Positions 29,170 to 38,311 of a DNA stretch of 64,000 bases are shown piece by piece (within the stretch, counting starts at the first letter, position 1; every line of letters begins with the position of its first letter). A program made the translations under genes and the position numbers. The stretch spans positions 186,001-250,000 of the forward strand of contig NZ_CP023865.1 in NCBI RefSeq assembly GCF_003711105.1, in the 5' to 3' direction. The notes beneath the pieces were generated by a model that was not told the DNA's origin, did no database searches, and worked only from the letters and a program-made list of their open reading frames with translations. Source of the stretch: Actinoplanes teichomyceticus ATCC 31121 (GTDB lineage: Bacteria; Actinomycetota; Actinomycetes; Mycobacteriales; Micromonosporaceae).

Positions 29170-30149
29170 TGGCGAATCTGTCCGACCAGCTCATGGCGCT
29201 GGCCGTGCTGGCCTACCTGACCGCCATGGTCTGCTACGCCGGGGAGTACGCGTTCGGCCGGCGCAGCCGGATCGGCCAGGCGGCCGTGCGCCCGGCGCGG
29301 CAGCTCGTCGGGGCGGGCGCGCCGCTGGACGCCGGCGCCCCGGACCAGCCGGCGCCACCGCAGGCCGTGGCCCGGCCCGGGCGGGGCGAGTGGGCCGGCC
29401 GCATCGCCGTGGCCTTCAACGCCGTCGCGCTGGCCCTGCACCTGGGCACGCTGGTGACCCGTGGGCTCGCGGCCGACCGCATGCCCTGGGGCAACATGTA
29501 CGAGTACATCGCGTCCGCGACGTTCGTCGGGTCGGCGGTCTGGATGGGCGTGCTGCTGCGCCGCCCCACCCTGCGCCACCTCGGCCTGTTCTCGTCGCTG
29601 GCCCTGGTGGTGCTGCTGGGCGCGGCCGCGCTGATCGCCTACACGCCGGTCGGCCCGCTGGTGCCGGCCCTGCACTCGTACTGGTTCATCTTCCACGTCT
29701 CGACGATCATCGTCTCCTCCGGCATTTTCCTGATCGGTGCGGTGCCGGCCGCGATGTTCCTCGTCAAGAACGGGTACGACCAGGGCCGCCGCAGCTTCCC
29801 GTACACCCTGGGCCGGCGGGTGCCGACGCCGGCCGCGGCGCTGGAGCGGCTCACGTTCCGGCTGCACGCGTTCGCGTTCCCGCTGTTCACCTTCGGCGCG
29901 CTGATCGCCGGGCCGCTGTGGGCGGAGGCGTCCTGGGGCCGGTACTGGGGCTGGGACCCCAAGGAGGTCTGGGCGTTCATCTCCTGGATCGTGTACGCGG
30001 CGTACCTGCACGCGCGGGCCACGCCCAGCGTCAAGCGCACGGTGGCGACCTGGATCGCGCTGCTCGGGTTCGTGACCATGCTGATGAACCTGTTCGGCGT
30101 GAACCTGTTCTTCGAGGGGCTGCACTCGTACGCGAACGCGGGCGACTGA
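29169..30149 (+). CDS. ccsA: Cytochrome c synthase subunit CcsA (ResC), CcsB-named family
   Basis: 326 aa integral membrane haem handling protein with the tryptophan-rich WWD-type motif WGRYWGWDPKEVWAFISW (near residues 256-273) and conserved histidines at LHSYWFIFHVS and YLHARAT. Eight helices are expected. ATG 29169 overlaps the resB stop (TGATG). Last gene of the hemL-ccsA run. A Pro/Ala-rich cytoplasmic loop (about 45-75) follows the first helix. Confidence 0.93.
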   Translation: MANLSDQLMALAVLAYLTAMVCYAGEYAFGRRSRIGQAAVRPARQLVGAGAPLDAGAPDQPAPPQAVARPGRGEWAGRIAVAFNAVALALHLGTLVTRGLAADRMPWGNMYEYIASATFVGSAVWMGVLLRRPTLRHLGLFSSLALVVLLGAAALIAYTPVGPLVPALHSYWFIFHVSTIIVSSGIFLIGAVPAAMFLVKNGYDQGRRSFPYTLGRRVPTPAAALERLTFRLHAFAFPLFTFGALIAGPLWAEASWGRYWGWDPKEVWAFISWIVYAAYLHARATPSVKRTVATWIALLGFVTMLMNLFGVNLFFEGLHSYANAGD

Positions 30150-30180
30150 CCCGGCGCCGACCGGCCCCGGCGCGGGTCGA

Positions 30181-31251
30181 TCAGCGGCCGGCGCCGGGGG
30201 GTCGCGGCTCGTCCCGGCCGCCGGAGCGCCGCACCCCGACCCGGCCGGCCGTGGGCACGCGCTCGGCCCGGGCGGCCGGGCGTGACTTCGCCCGGGTGGT
30301 GGCGGCTCCCGCCTTCGCCCGGGCTCCGACCGGTCGCGGCTCGGCCGGGGTGGCGGCGGGACCCGGCTCGACCGGGGCCGGCGCCGGGTCCGGGCAGTCC
30401 CCGGCGTTCCAGGTGTCGTAACGGGTCACCCAGTCCAGGCAGAAGCCGCCGCTGCGCTGCTGCTGACCCGGGCTCACCCCGGTCAGCGTGCCGACGTCCT
30501 CGCGCCAGAACCGGGACGGCCCGCCCCCGGGCGGGCGCAGCTGCACGTTGTCCACCTTCACCGGCGGCACCTGGATGAGTCCCGGCTTGCTGGCGTCCAC
30601 GTGCACCTCGACGTACTGCTCGACGAGGGCGGTGCTCCCGATCGGCAGCTTCTGCGCGGTGAGCAGGTTCCACCGGTTGTTCCACCACAGCCAGGCCTGC
30701 CAGACACCGTCGGCATCGGTGTGCAGGTCCAGCCAGACCGTGTCGCCCGGTTTGATCGGGTACTGGTCGTAGAACTGCCACGACTTGGTGTTGGTGTTGA
30801 AGGTGTAGACGTGCGGCCGGCCCGGCGACGCCCACCCGGTCTCCGACCAGCCCGCCTCCAGCCAGGCGATCTCACCCTTGCCCAGGTCACGCTTCACCAT
30901 GAACCGGCCGGCGACGAAGTCGTAGGTGTCGGGCCGGATCGAGCCGTCCACCACGGCGAACCGCCCGGAGACACCACTCCACTCGGTGCTCGTGCCGGCG
31001 CCCAGGTGGTGGTATCCGCTCGGGGTGAAGCCGGGCCGGCCGGTGCGTACCGAGGACTCCGGAACGGCGGCCCGGCACGCGCCCGGCGCCGACACCGCCG
31101 CCGGGCCGGACGGTGGCCGGCTGGGCGCCGGGCCGCTCGCACGGCAGACCGGGAGCCGGTCCGGTCGCGCGGAGCTCGCCGGCGCGGCGCCGGCGCCGCC
31201 GGCCAGCAGCCCGATCAGGGCCCACCACCTCGCCACGCTCCGTCGCCGCAC
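30181..31251 (-). CDS. Secreted protein of unknown function
   Basis: 356 aa. A signal peptide covers about residues 1-28. After a Pro-rich stretch, residues about 80-260 form a Trp-rich beta domain (EWSGVSGRFAVVDG, IAWLEAGWSETGW, GDTVWLDLHTDADGVWQAWLWW) that recalls concanavalin-like folds, though I cannot name the family. The C-terminal 80 residues are Pro/Ala/Arg-rich and disordered. Start GTG 31251 has GAGGA 5 nt upstream. It converges on ccsA with only 31 nt between stops, and is divergent from the UbiD gene. Confidence 0.65.
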   Translation of the reverse strand: MRRRSVARWWALIGLLAGGAGAAPASSARPDRLPVCRASGPAPSRPPSGPAAVSAPGACRAAVPESSVRTGRPGFTPSGYHHLGAGTSTEWSGVSGRFAVVDGSIRPDTYDFVAGRFMVKRDLGKGEIAWLEAGWSETGWASPGRPHVYTFNTNTKSWQFYDQYPIKPGDTVWLDLHTDADGVWQAWLWWNNRWNLLTAQKLPIGSTALVEQYVEVHVDASKPGLIQVPPVKVDNVQLRPPGGGPSRFWREDVGTLTGVSPGQQQRSGGFCLDWVTRYDTWNAGDCPDPAPAPVEPGPAATPAEPRPVGARAKAGAATTRAKSRPAARAERVPTAGRVGVRRSGGRDEPRPPGAGR

Positions 31252-31332
31252 GTTGTCCTCAACGTGAGGCGCGGATCAAACGTGACGGACCTGAACTCCG
31301 GTGAGGGCCGCAGCGGTGCCAGACTGTGGGTC

Positions 31333-32793
31333 ATGGCGCCTCGTGGGTTTCCCTATGCCGATCTGCAGAGTTTTCTCGCCGCCCTGGAATCCGCCGGTGA
31401 GCTGCGCCGGGTCACCGTCCCGGTGGATCCGACGCTGGAGATCAGCGAGGTGGTCACCCGCACCGTGCGCGCCGGCGGCCCGGCGCTGCTCTTCGAGAAG
31501 CCGACCCGCGGTGCGATGCCGGTGGCGATCAACCTGTTCGGCACCGAGAAGCGGATGGCGATGGCGCTCGGGGTCGACTCCCTCGACGAGATCGGCGCCC
31601 GGATCGGCGACCTGGTCAAGCCGGAGCTGCCGGTCGGCTGGTCCGGGATCCGCGAGGGCATGGGCAAGGTGCTGCAGCTCAAGTCCCTGCCGCCGAAGAA
31701 GGTCAAGGTCGCGCCCTGCCAGGAGGTCGTGCTCTCCGGCGACCAGGTGGATCTGAACCGGCTGCCCGGCCTGCAGGTCTGGCCCGGCGACGGCGGGATC
31801 TTCCACAACTTCGGGCTCACCCACACCAAGCACCCGGAGACCGGCAAGCGCAACCTGGGCCTGTACCGGTTGCAGCAGCACTCGCGGAACACGCTGGGCA
31901 TGCACTGGCAGATCCACAAGGACTCCACCGCGCACCACGCGGTCGCCGAGCGACTCGGGCAGCGCCTTCCGGTGGCCGTGGCGATCGGCGCGGACCCGGT
32001 GGTCTGCTACGCGGCCAGCGCGCCGCTGCCCGGCGACATCGACGAGTACATGTTCGCCGGTTTCCTGCGCGGTGAGCGGGTCGAAATGGTGGACTGCGTC
32101 ACCGTGCCGCTGCAGGTCCCGGCGAACGCGCAGGTCATCCTGGAGGGCTACCTGGAGCCGGGGGAGCGGCAACCGGAGGGGCCGTTCGGCGACCACACCG
32201 GCTTCTACACCCCGGTCGAGCCGTTCCCGGTGCTGCACATCGAGTGCATGACCATGCGTAAGGACCCGGTCTACCACTCGATCGTCACGTCCAAGCCGCC
32301 GCAGGAGGACCACGGTCTCGGCAAGGCCACCGAGCGGATCTTCCTGCCGCTGGCCAAGCTGCTGATCCCGGACATCGTCGACTACGACATGCCGGCCGCC
32401 GGTGTCTTCCACAACTGCCTGATCGTCTCCATCCGCAAGCGCTACCCCAAGCACGCGCAGAAGGTGATGAACGCGATCTGGGGCGCCCACCTCATGTCGC
32501 TGACCAAGCTCATCGTGGTGGTGGACGAGGACTGCGACGTGCACGACTACGCCGAGGTCGCGTTCCGTGCCTTCGGCAACGTCGACTACGCCCGGGACCT
32601 GCTGCTCACCGAGGGGCCGGTGGACCACCTGGACCACTCGTCGTACCAGCAGTTCTGGGGCGGCAAGGCGGGCGTCGACGCCACCCGTAAGCTGCCCGCC
32701 GAGGGTTACACCCGCGGCTGGCCGGAGGAGATGGTGATGAGTCCGGAGGTCACGAGCCTGGTGGACAAGCGCTGGAAGGAATACGGCATATGA
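31333..32793 (+). CDS. mqnL: UbiD-family decarboxylase of the futalosine menaquinone pathway
   Basis: 486 aa prenylated-FMN-dependent decarboxylase. Family marks: EGPFGDHTGFYTPVEPFPV, the catalytic Arg/Glu region DPVYHSIVTSKPPQEDH, and IHKDSTAHHAVAERLGQRLPVAVAIG. In the futalosine route the late steps use a UbiA (MqnP), a UbiD (MqnL) and a UbiX (MqnM) homologue, and these three are encoded here in a row. ATG 31333 is used; the frame runs further upstream without similarity. Its ATGA stop overlap couples it to the prenyltransferase gene. Confidence 0.87.
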   Translation: MAPRGFPYADLQSFLAALESAGELRRVTVPVDPTLEISEVVTRTVRAGGPALLFEKPTRGAMPVAINLFGTEKRMAMALGVDSLDEIGARIGDLVKPELPVGWSGIREGMGKVLQLKSLPPKKVKVAPCQEVVLSGDQVDLNRLPGLQVWPGDGGIFHNFGLTHTKHPETGKRNLGLYRLQQHSRNTLGMHWQIHKDSTAHHAVAERLGQRLPVAVAIGADPVVCYAASAPLPGDIDEYMFAGFLRGERVEMVDCVTVPLQVPANAQVILEGYLEPGERQPEGPFGDHTGFYTPVEPFPVLHIECMTMRKDPVYHSIVTSKPPQEDHGLGKATERIFLPLAKLLIPDIVDYDMPAAGVFHNCLIVSIRKRYPKHAQKVMNAIWGAHLMSLTKLIVVVDEDCDVHDYAEVAFRAFGNVDYARDLLLTEGPVDHLDHSSYQQFWGGKAGVDATRKLPAEGYTRGWPEEMVMSPEVTSLVDKRWKEYGI

Positions 32794-33680
32794 CCGCGGT
32801 GGCACCGGAACGGCCCGGAAAGGTGAAATCCTTCCTGCGGCTGGTGATGATCGAACACTCGGTGTTCGCGCTGCCGTTCGCCTACCTGTCCGCGCTGGTC
32901 GCGATCGACCGGGACGGCACCGGACGGCACTGGGGCGACCTGGTGCTGGTCACGGTCGCCATGGTGGCCGGGCGTACGTTCGCGATGGCCGCGAACCGGA
33001 TCCTGGACCGCAGGATCGACGCGCTCAACCCGCGTACGCAGAATCGGGAGCTCGTCACCGGGGCGGTGAGTGTCCGGACGGCCTGGACCGGCGCGCTGAT
33101 CTCGCTGGTGGTGCTGATCGCCGCGGCCGCGCTGCTCAACCCGCTGTGCCTGGTCCTGTCGCCGCTGGCGGTGATCCCGCTGGTGATCTACCCGTACGCG
33201 AAGCGGTTCACCAACTTCCCGCACTACGTGCTCGCCCTGGCCCAGGCGGTCGCCCCGGTCGGGGCCTGGCTGGCGATCACCGGCACGTTCACCGGCTCCG
33301 GCCCGGCCTGGGTGCTCGGCGTCGCCGTCGGCCTGTGGATCGGCGGCTTCGACATCATCTACGCCTGCCAGGACGTCGAGGTGGATCGCCGGATCGGGGT
33401 GCACTCCACGCCGGCCCGGTTCGGGGTGGCCACCGCCCTGCACATCTCCACCGTCACGCACGTGGTGGCGTTCGCGCTGTTCGTCTGGTTCGGCCAGTGG
33501 GTCGGGCTGGGCTGGCTCTGGTGGATCGGGCTGGCGCTGACCGCGGGCGGCCTGATCTACCAGCACGTGGTGGTCACTCCGACCGACCTGTCCAAGGTCA
33601 ACCGGGCGTTCTTCACCGCCAACGGTTTCATCGGCATCGCGCTGTTCGTCTTCGCGCTGCTCGACCTGATCCTGCGGTGA
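32790..33680 (+). CDS. mqnP: UbiA-family prenyltransferase of the futalosine menaquinone pathway
   Basis: 296 aa, about eight membrane helices. The first Asp-rich motif is AANRILDRRIDALNPRTQNR and the second is DIIYACQDVEVDRRIG, both typical of UbiA enzymes that attach a polyprenyl chain to an aromatic ring. ATG 32790 overlaps the upstream stop. Context with UbiD and UbiX genes and with mqnE and mqnA in the same window supports MqnP rather than MenA. Its stop lies next to a minisatellite that repeats a TGA-containing unit. Confidence 0.9.
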   Translation: MTAVAPERPGKVKSFLRLVMIEHSVFALPFAYLSALVAIDRDGTGRHWGDLVLVTVAMVAGRTFAMAANRILDRRIDALNPRTQNRELVTGAVSVRTAWTGALISLVVLIAAAALLNPLCLVLSPLAVIPLVIYPYAKRFTNFPHYVLALAQAVAPVGAWLAITGTFTGSGPAWVLGVAVGLWIGGFDIIYACQDVEVDRRIGVHSTPARFGVATALHISTVTHVVAFALFVWFGQWVGLGWLWWIGLALTAGGLIYQHVVVTPTDLSKVNRAFFTANGFIGIALFVFALLDLILR

Positions 33681-33693
33681 CCGGCGGCGCCGG

Positions 33694-33894
33694 GCGTGCG
33701 GTTCGGTGCGGCGCCGGCTCCGTGAGCGGCGGCACGCGGCGTGCGGTTCGGTGCGGCGCCGGCTCCGTGAGCGGCGGCGTGCGGTTCGGTGCGGCGTTGG
33801 CTCCGTGAGCGGCGGCGTGCGGTTCGGTGCGGCGCCGGCTCCGTGAGCGGCGGCACGCGGCGTGCGGTCCGGTGCGGCCCCGGCCCCGGCGTGA
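33694..33894. repeat. 38/45-bp minisatellite between mqnP and mqnM
   Basis: Units start at 33694, 33739, 33777, 33815 and 33860 (the last partial and diverged). The common core is GCGTGCGGTTCGGTGCGGCG; some units carry a 7-bp ACGCG-type extension. Each complete unit contains CCGTGAGCGGCGG, resembling the real stop context CGGTGACCGGCGG of mqnP at 33678. Confidence 0.9.
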
Positions 33895-33925
33895 CCGGGC
33901 CGGCCATTGGCGGACACTGGAAGGC

Positions 33926-34543
33926 ATGCGCCAACCCTGGATCATCGGTGTCTCCGGAGCCTCCGGCACCCCCTACGCCCGGGCGGTGATCACCGCGCTC
34001 ATCGATGCCGGTGAGTCCGTCGACCTGGTCGTCTCCCGGGCCGCCCGGCTCACTCTGCTCGACGAGACCGGCGCGACGATCCGGGACGCGCACTGGAAGG
34101 ACGACGTCTCCGCCTGGCTGGCCCGCGACCTCGGTGACCTGGCCTACTGGCCGGCCGGTGACCTGGCCGCCGGGCCGAGCAGCGGGTCGTACCCGGCGCG
34201 CGGGATGGCGGTGGTGCCGGCCAGCACGGCGGCCTGCGCCGGGATCGCCATCGGGCTCTCCAAGGACCTGTTGCAGCGGGCCGCCGAGGTCAACCTGAAG
34301 GAGCGGCGGCGGACCGTGGTGGTGCCGCGGGAGACGCCGGTGACGCGCAGCCACCTGGAGCATCTGATCGCCCTGCACGACGCCGGTGCGGTGGTGCTGC
34401 CGGCCAGCCCCGGCTTCTACGGGTCCGGGGCAGACGCCACCGCACAGCAACTCGTCGACTTCGTGGCAGGCAAGGTGCTGGACTCGCTGGGTGTTCCGCA
34501 CACCCTGATGCGGCGGTGGAGCGGACGACTCGGTGAGCGCTAG
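33926..34543 (+). CDS. mqnM: UbiX-family flavin prenyltransferase
   Basis: 205 aa. UbiX makes the prenyl-FMN cofactor needed by the UbiD decarboxylase encoded two genes upstream. Signatures: IIGVSGASGTPYARAV (flavin site), VPASTAACAGIAIGLSKDLLQRAAEVNLKERR and VVVPRETPVTRSHLEHL. ATG 33926 gives the normal length. Its TAG stop overlaps the TAG stop of the convergent bldC-like gene inside CTAG. A minisatellite of about 200 bp separates it from mqnP, so it may or may not share their transcript. Confidence 0.88.
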   Translation: MRQPWIIGVSGASGTPYARAVITALIDAGESVDLVVSRAARLTLLDETGATIRDAHWKDDVSAWLARDLGDLAYWPAGDLAAGPSSGSYPARGMAVVPASTAACAGIAIGLSKDLLQRAAEVNLKERRRTVVVPRETPVTRSHLEHLIALHDAGAVVLPASPGFYGSGADATAQQLVDFVAGKVLDSLGVPHTLMRRWSGRLGER

Positions 34544-34815
34544 CGCAGACCGTTCGGCGGGCCGTACCCCCCGCCCGGGTTGGCCGGGCCGGTGTTGCGC
34601 GGCTTGTTGGCCGCGTCGTCCTCACGCATTTCCTCGATCACACCATCGCCCTCAAGCAGGGCCTTGACTTCGGACTCGCGGAATCGGCGGTGTCCACCAG
34701 GAGTACGGATGCTGCCGATACGCCCGGCCGCAGCCCAGCGTGTGACCGTTTTCGGATCGACGCGAAACAATGCGGCCACCTCGCCCGGCGTCAGCAGACG
34801 GTCTCCAGTGTCCAC
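34540..34815 (-). CDS. bldC: BldC-like MerR-type DNA-binding protein
   Basis: 91 aa. Winged helix of the BldC kind: LLTPGEVAALFRVDPKTVTRW, then GRIGSIRTPGGHRRFRESEVKALL. BldC delays sporulation onset in Streptomyces and binds as head-to-tail oligomers on direct repeats. The copy here has an added C-terminal tail of about 30 residues rich in Gly, Pro and Asn that the Streptomyces protein (68 aa) lacks. GTG 34815 follows a strong GAGGAGGGGG site. Convergent with mqnM, sharing the CTAG stop tetranucleotide. Confidence 0.85.
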   Translation of the reverse strand: MDTGDRLLTPGEVAALFRVDPKTVTRWAAAGRIGSIRTPGGHRRFRESEVKALLEGDGVIEEMREDDAANKPRNTGPANPGGGYGPPNGLR

Positions 34816-35028
34816 AACCCCCTCCTCGGTTCGGGTTTCTGGAGCGGCCGGTGGTCACGGTGAGTGTCGGCATGCTCGATCGGGACGTAAAGCCATTAGA
34901 GCACCGCCCCTGAACCAAGTCCGTGAAATGCGGAAAAAGCCCCGATTGCGACAACGATCATTATCCTGCCTCCCATTCGCCGCTACCGGGCGTGAGTGCC
35001 GAGGAGCCACCCGATTAGGGTTTCAGGC

Positions 35029-35478
35029 ATGGACTCCATCGACCTCCGGCTGATCGACCTGCTACGGGAGAACGCGCGCTCGTCGTATGCCGAGCTGGCA
35101 CGCAAGGTCGGGCTCTCCGCCCCCGCGGTGCACGAGCGAGTGGGTAAGCTCGAGGCAGCCGGCACCATCCGCGGATACCGAGCCGACGTCGACCACGAGG
35201 CGGTCGGGCTCGGCGTGACCGCCCTGATCGGCATCGTCGAGGACTCCGGCGCGGACACCGACGACGTGCTTGCCGCGGTGCGTGCGATGCCCGAGGTGGA
35301 GAGCTGCTATTTCATGGCCGGGGTGGAGTCGTACCAGCTCACCGTCCGGGTTGGGACGATCGCGGAACTCGAGCAGTTGATCGTCCGGATCAACCGGACG
35401 CCCGGCGTGGCCTCCACCCGTACCGCCATCGCGCTCTCCACCAAGTGGGAGAACCGGCCGCAGCCCAGCGCGGGCTGA
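35029..35478 (+). CDS. Lrp/AsnC-family transcriptional regulator
   Basis: 149 aa: N-terminal helix-turn-helix ([29 protein letters not shown]) and C-terminal ligand-sensing RAM domain ([26 protein letters not shown]). ATG 35029. Only one base separates its stop from the cysteine desulfhydrase-like gene, so it is probably the cognate, amino-acid-responsive regulator of that enzyme; cysteine-sensing Lrp proteins beside cysteine-degrading enzymes are known in enterobacteria. Confidence 0.88.
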   Translation: MDSIDLRLIDLLRENARSSYAELARKVGLSAPAVHERVGKLEAAGTIRGYRADVDHEAVGLGVTALIGIVEDSGADTDDVLAAVRAMPEVESCYFMAGVESYQLTVRVGTIAELEQLIVRINRTPGVASTRTAIALSTKWENRPQPSAG

Positions 35479-35479
35479 G

Positions 35480-36598
35480 ATGAGCGGCATGCTGGACCGT
35501 TCCGACGACGCTGCCCGGGACTGGGCTCGTGAGGCGATCGCCGCGGTCGAGGCGGATGCCAACCGCTCCGCCGACACCCACCTGCTGCCCTTCCCCCTGC
35601 CGGCCGCCTGGGGCATCGACCTGTACCTCAAGGACGAGTCCTCGCACCCCACCGGTTCACTCAAGCACCGTCTGGCACGGTCGCTTTTCCTGTACGCCCT
35701 GTGCAATGGCTGGATCGGCCCACGCACCACGGTCGTGGAGGCCTCGTCCGGATCGACTGCGGTGAGTGAGGCCTATTTCGCCCGAATGCTCGGATTGCCG
35801 TTCATCGCGGTGATGCCGGCCGCCACCTCGCCCGAGAAGATCGCGCTGATCGAATTCCAGGGTGGCCGGTGTCACCTGGTGTCCGATCCCACCACGGTGG
35901 TCGCCGAGGCGCAGCGGCTCGCCGCCAACCTGGACGGCCACTTCATGGACCAGTTCACCCACGCCGAGCGCGCCACCGACTGGCGCGGCAACAACAACAT
36001 CGCCGAGTCGATCTACAGCCAGCTCGCCCTGGAGCGCCACCCGGTGCCGAGCTGGATCGTGATCGGCGCCGGCACCGGCGGCACCAGCGCCACCATCGGA
36101 CGGTACGCGCGCTACCGCCGCTTCCCCACCAAGGTCTGCGTTGTCGACCCCGAGGGCTCGGCGTTCTGGCAGGCTTATGTCGCCGGCGACTGGAGCGTGG
36201 TGACCGGGACGGGCTCCCGGATCGAGGGTATCGGCCGCCCCCGGGTGGAGCCGTCCTTCCAGCCGGCCGTGGTCGACCGGATGGTGCAGGTGCCGGACGC
36301 CGCCTCGCTCGCCGCGATGCGGGCCGGGTCGGCCGTCCTGGGCCGGCGGCTCGGCGGGTCCACCGGCACGAACCTGTGGGGCGCGTTCGGACTGATCGCC
36401 GAGATGCTCCGGGCCGGGCGCACCGGTTCGGTGGTCACCCTGATCTGTGACGGCGGCGAACGGTACGCGCACACCTACTACTCCGACGACTGGGTGGCCG
36501 CGCAGGGACTGGAGCTGGCGCCGTACGCCGCCACGATCGAGCGTTTTCTCCGGGACGGCGTCTGGCCGGGCCCGGTCGCATCGACAGGCCGTGATTAG
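35480..36598 (+). CDS. PLP-dependent cysteine desulfhydrase-like enzyme (Cds1 type)
   Basis: 372 aa, fold type II PLP enzyme of the cysteine synthase superfamily. The PLP lysine is in [15 protein letters not shown]; the phosphate loop is [15 protein letters not shown]; substrate loop [22 protein letters not shown]. The pattern is close to mycobacterial Cds1 (Rv3684), which releases H2S, pyruvate and ammonia from cysteine. Starts one base after the Lrp gene and probably forms an operon with it. Cysteine synthase activity cannot be excluded. Confidence 0.8.
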   Translation: MSGMLDRSDDAARDWAREAIAAVEADANRSADTHLLPFPLPAAWGIDLYLKDESSHPTGSLKHRLARSLFLYALCNGWIGPRTTVVEASSGSTAVSEAYFARMLGLPFIAVMPAATSPEKIALIEFQGGRCHLVSDPTTVVAEAQRLAANLDGHFMDQFTHAERATDWRGNNNIAESIYSQLALERHPVPSWIVIGAGTGGTSATIGRYARYRRFPTKVCVVDPEGSAFWQAYVAGDWSVVTGTGSRIEGIGRPRVEPSFQPAVVDRMVQVPDAASLAAMRAGSAVLGRRLGGSTGTNLWGAFGLIAEMLRAGRTGSVVTLICDGGERYAHTYYSDDWVAAQGLELAPYAATIERFLRDGVWPGPVASTGRD

Positions 36599-36607
36599 AT
36601 CCCGGCC

Positions 36608-38311
36608 GTGGACGAACCATCGCTCGCGGCCGTACGGCAGCCGGGAACCGCGCCGCAGCACCCGGCCGCGCCGCAGCACCCGCCCGTGCCGCAGCACCCG
36701 CCCGTGCCGAAGCCCCGGATCGCGCCGGATGCCGGTCCGCAACCCCGGCCTGCTCGCGCCGCGCCGCAACCGTGGCCGGCACCGAGCGCCGCGCCGCAAC
36801 CGGGGCCGGCACCGAGCGCCGCGCCGCAACCGTGGCCGGCACCGAGCGCCGCGCCGCAACCGTGGCCGGCACCGAGCGCCGCGCCGCAACCGTGGCCGGC
36901 CCCGAGCGCCGCGCCGCAACCGTGGCCGGCCCCGAGCGCCGCGCCGCAACCCTGGCCCGCCCCGAGCGCGTGGCCCGCCCCCGGCCCCTGGCCGGCTCCG
37001 CCCGCGCCGGGCCCCTGGTCCGGCCCGGCGCCCGCGCCCCGCCGGACCCGGAAACCCGCCATCCTGGCCGCCCTGGCCGCGATCGTGCTGGCGGCCGCCG
37101 CCGGAGCCGCTGTCCGGTGGCCGCACCCCGCCGAGCCCGCGAAGGCCGGCGCCGCCGCGCAGCCGACCCGCCCGCCGACCCCGTTCGCCATCGTCCTCCA
37201 GCGGCTGCGGAAGCAGGCGGACGCCCTGGTCTCAGGAGACGAGAAGACCTGGATGTCGCCGGTGGATCCGGCCCGGAAGGCGCTGGTCACCCGATATCGG
37301 ACGATGTACCGGAACCTGCGCGCGCTACAGATCAGCCACGCCGAAATCCACGCCGACAAGCTGGCGGGGACCACCGCGACCAAGGTGGTGGTGCAGGCCG
37401 CGCTCGGCTACTGCCTCTCCGGCGTCGCCTGCCCCGCCTGGCGCGACGACTACGACGAGGGCCCCGCCAAGGCGACCTACCGGCTGACGTTCCAGCAGGT
37501 CCGCGGCCAGTGGTCGATCGTCGACCTGAACGACGCGGCCGGCGTGCAGCACAATCATCTGCAACCGGCGCCGTGGGACAACCGGAAGCTGACGTTCGTG
37601 ACCGGCCGGCGCGTCATCGTGGCCGGGCCGAGCGGTCAGGCCAAGCGGCTCAAGCAGGTGCTGGCGCTGGCCGAGAAGGCCGCCGGGGTGGCCGACCGGT
37701 ACGCCGGCTACGTGCACAACCCGCAGCCCCGCTACCGCGTCTACGTCGCCGACGAGAAGGGCTGGAAGAACTGGTACGGCGGCATCGACGAGAAATGGGT
37801 CATCGGGTACGAGATGCCGCTCAACTCGACCGGCGGCGACGTCATCCTGCGCGCCCGGGGCAGCACCGACCCGCGCCAGCTGGCGGTCACCATCCAGCAC
37901 GAGCTGGCGCACGTGATCACCCTGGCCGGCGGGCACTGGGAGACCAGCGACGACCAGTGGCTGGTCGAGGGGGTGGCCGAGTACATCGGCGCGCAGCCCC
38001 GCGCACCGCAGGAGACCGGGAACCGTGACGTGCTCGCCGCGGTGTTCCGGGAGCGCGGGGTACCGAAGAGCATCGCCGTGCCGCCGCTGCCCGACGACGC
38101 GGACGATCTGACGGTGAACACGATCTACGCGATGGGGCATTACGCGACCGCGTGCATGGCCGCCAAGTTCGGTGAGCGCCGGATGCTGAAGTTCACCGAC
38201 CTGGTGCTGCGCGAAGCCAAGAAGCCGGACGAGGCGGCGCGTACCGCGTACGGCAGATCCTTCGCGTCGGTGGACCGGGCCTGCCTCAGCTGGATCCGGG
38301 ACCGGGTGTGA
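36608..38311 (+). CDS. Membrane-anchored zinc metallopeptidase-like protein with Pro/Ala repeat N-terminus
   Basis: 567 aa. Residues about 1-140 are proline/alanine-rich and cytoplasmic, including seven near-perfect 10-residue repeats (PAPSAAPQPW). One membrane helix (about 148-170) is followed by an extracytoplasmic region. The C-terminal third has the zinc motif HELAH (His431, Glu432, His435) with the third ligand likely in LVEGVAEYIG, as in gluzincin peptidases of the MA clan. GTG 36608 is the first start. Overlaps the convergent gene by 26 nt. Substrate unknown; a surface protein or cell-wall maturation role is a guess. Confidence 0.72.
   Translation: MDEPSLAAVRQPGTAPQHPAAPQHPPVPQHPPVPKPRIAPDAGPQPRPARAAPQPWPAPSAAPQPGPAPSAAPQPWPAPSAAPQPWPAPSAAPQPWPAPSAAPQPWPAPSAAPQPWPAPSAWPAPGPWPAPPAPGPWSGPAPAPRRTRKPAILAALAAIVLAAAAGAAVRWPHPAEPAKAGAAAQPTRPPTPFAIVLQRLRKQADALVSGDEKTWMSPVDPARKALVTRYRTMYRNLRALQISHAEIHADKLAGTTATKVVVQAALGYCLSGVACPAWRDDYDEGPAKATYRLTFQQVRGQWSIVDLNDAAGVQHNHLQPAPWDNRKLTFVTGRRVIVAGPSGQAKRLKQVLALAEKAAGVADRYAGYVHNPQPRYRVYVADEKGWKNWYGGIDEKWVIGYEMPLNSTGGDVILRARGSTDPRQLAVTIQHELAHVITLAGGHWETSDDQWLVEGVAEYIGAQPRAPQETGNRDVLAAVFRERGVPKSIAVPPLPDDADDLTVNTIYAMGHYATACMAAKFGERRMLKFTDLVLREAKKPDEAARTAYGRSFASVDRACLSWIRDRV
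36762..36978 (+). repeat. 30-bp in-frame tandem repeats, about seven copies
   Basis: Unit GCCGCGCCGCAACCGTGGCC plus ten more bases (30 bp) coding PAPSAAPQPW-type decapeptides. The copies differ by one or two bases only, so they are recent expansions. Confidence 0.9.

Noticed and set aside
36762..36978. Possible CRISPR-like array
   Set aside because: Units are contiguous 30-bp direct repeats with no unique spacers, inside a coding frame.
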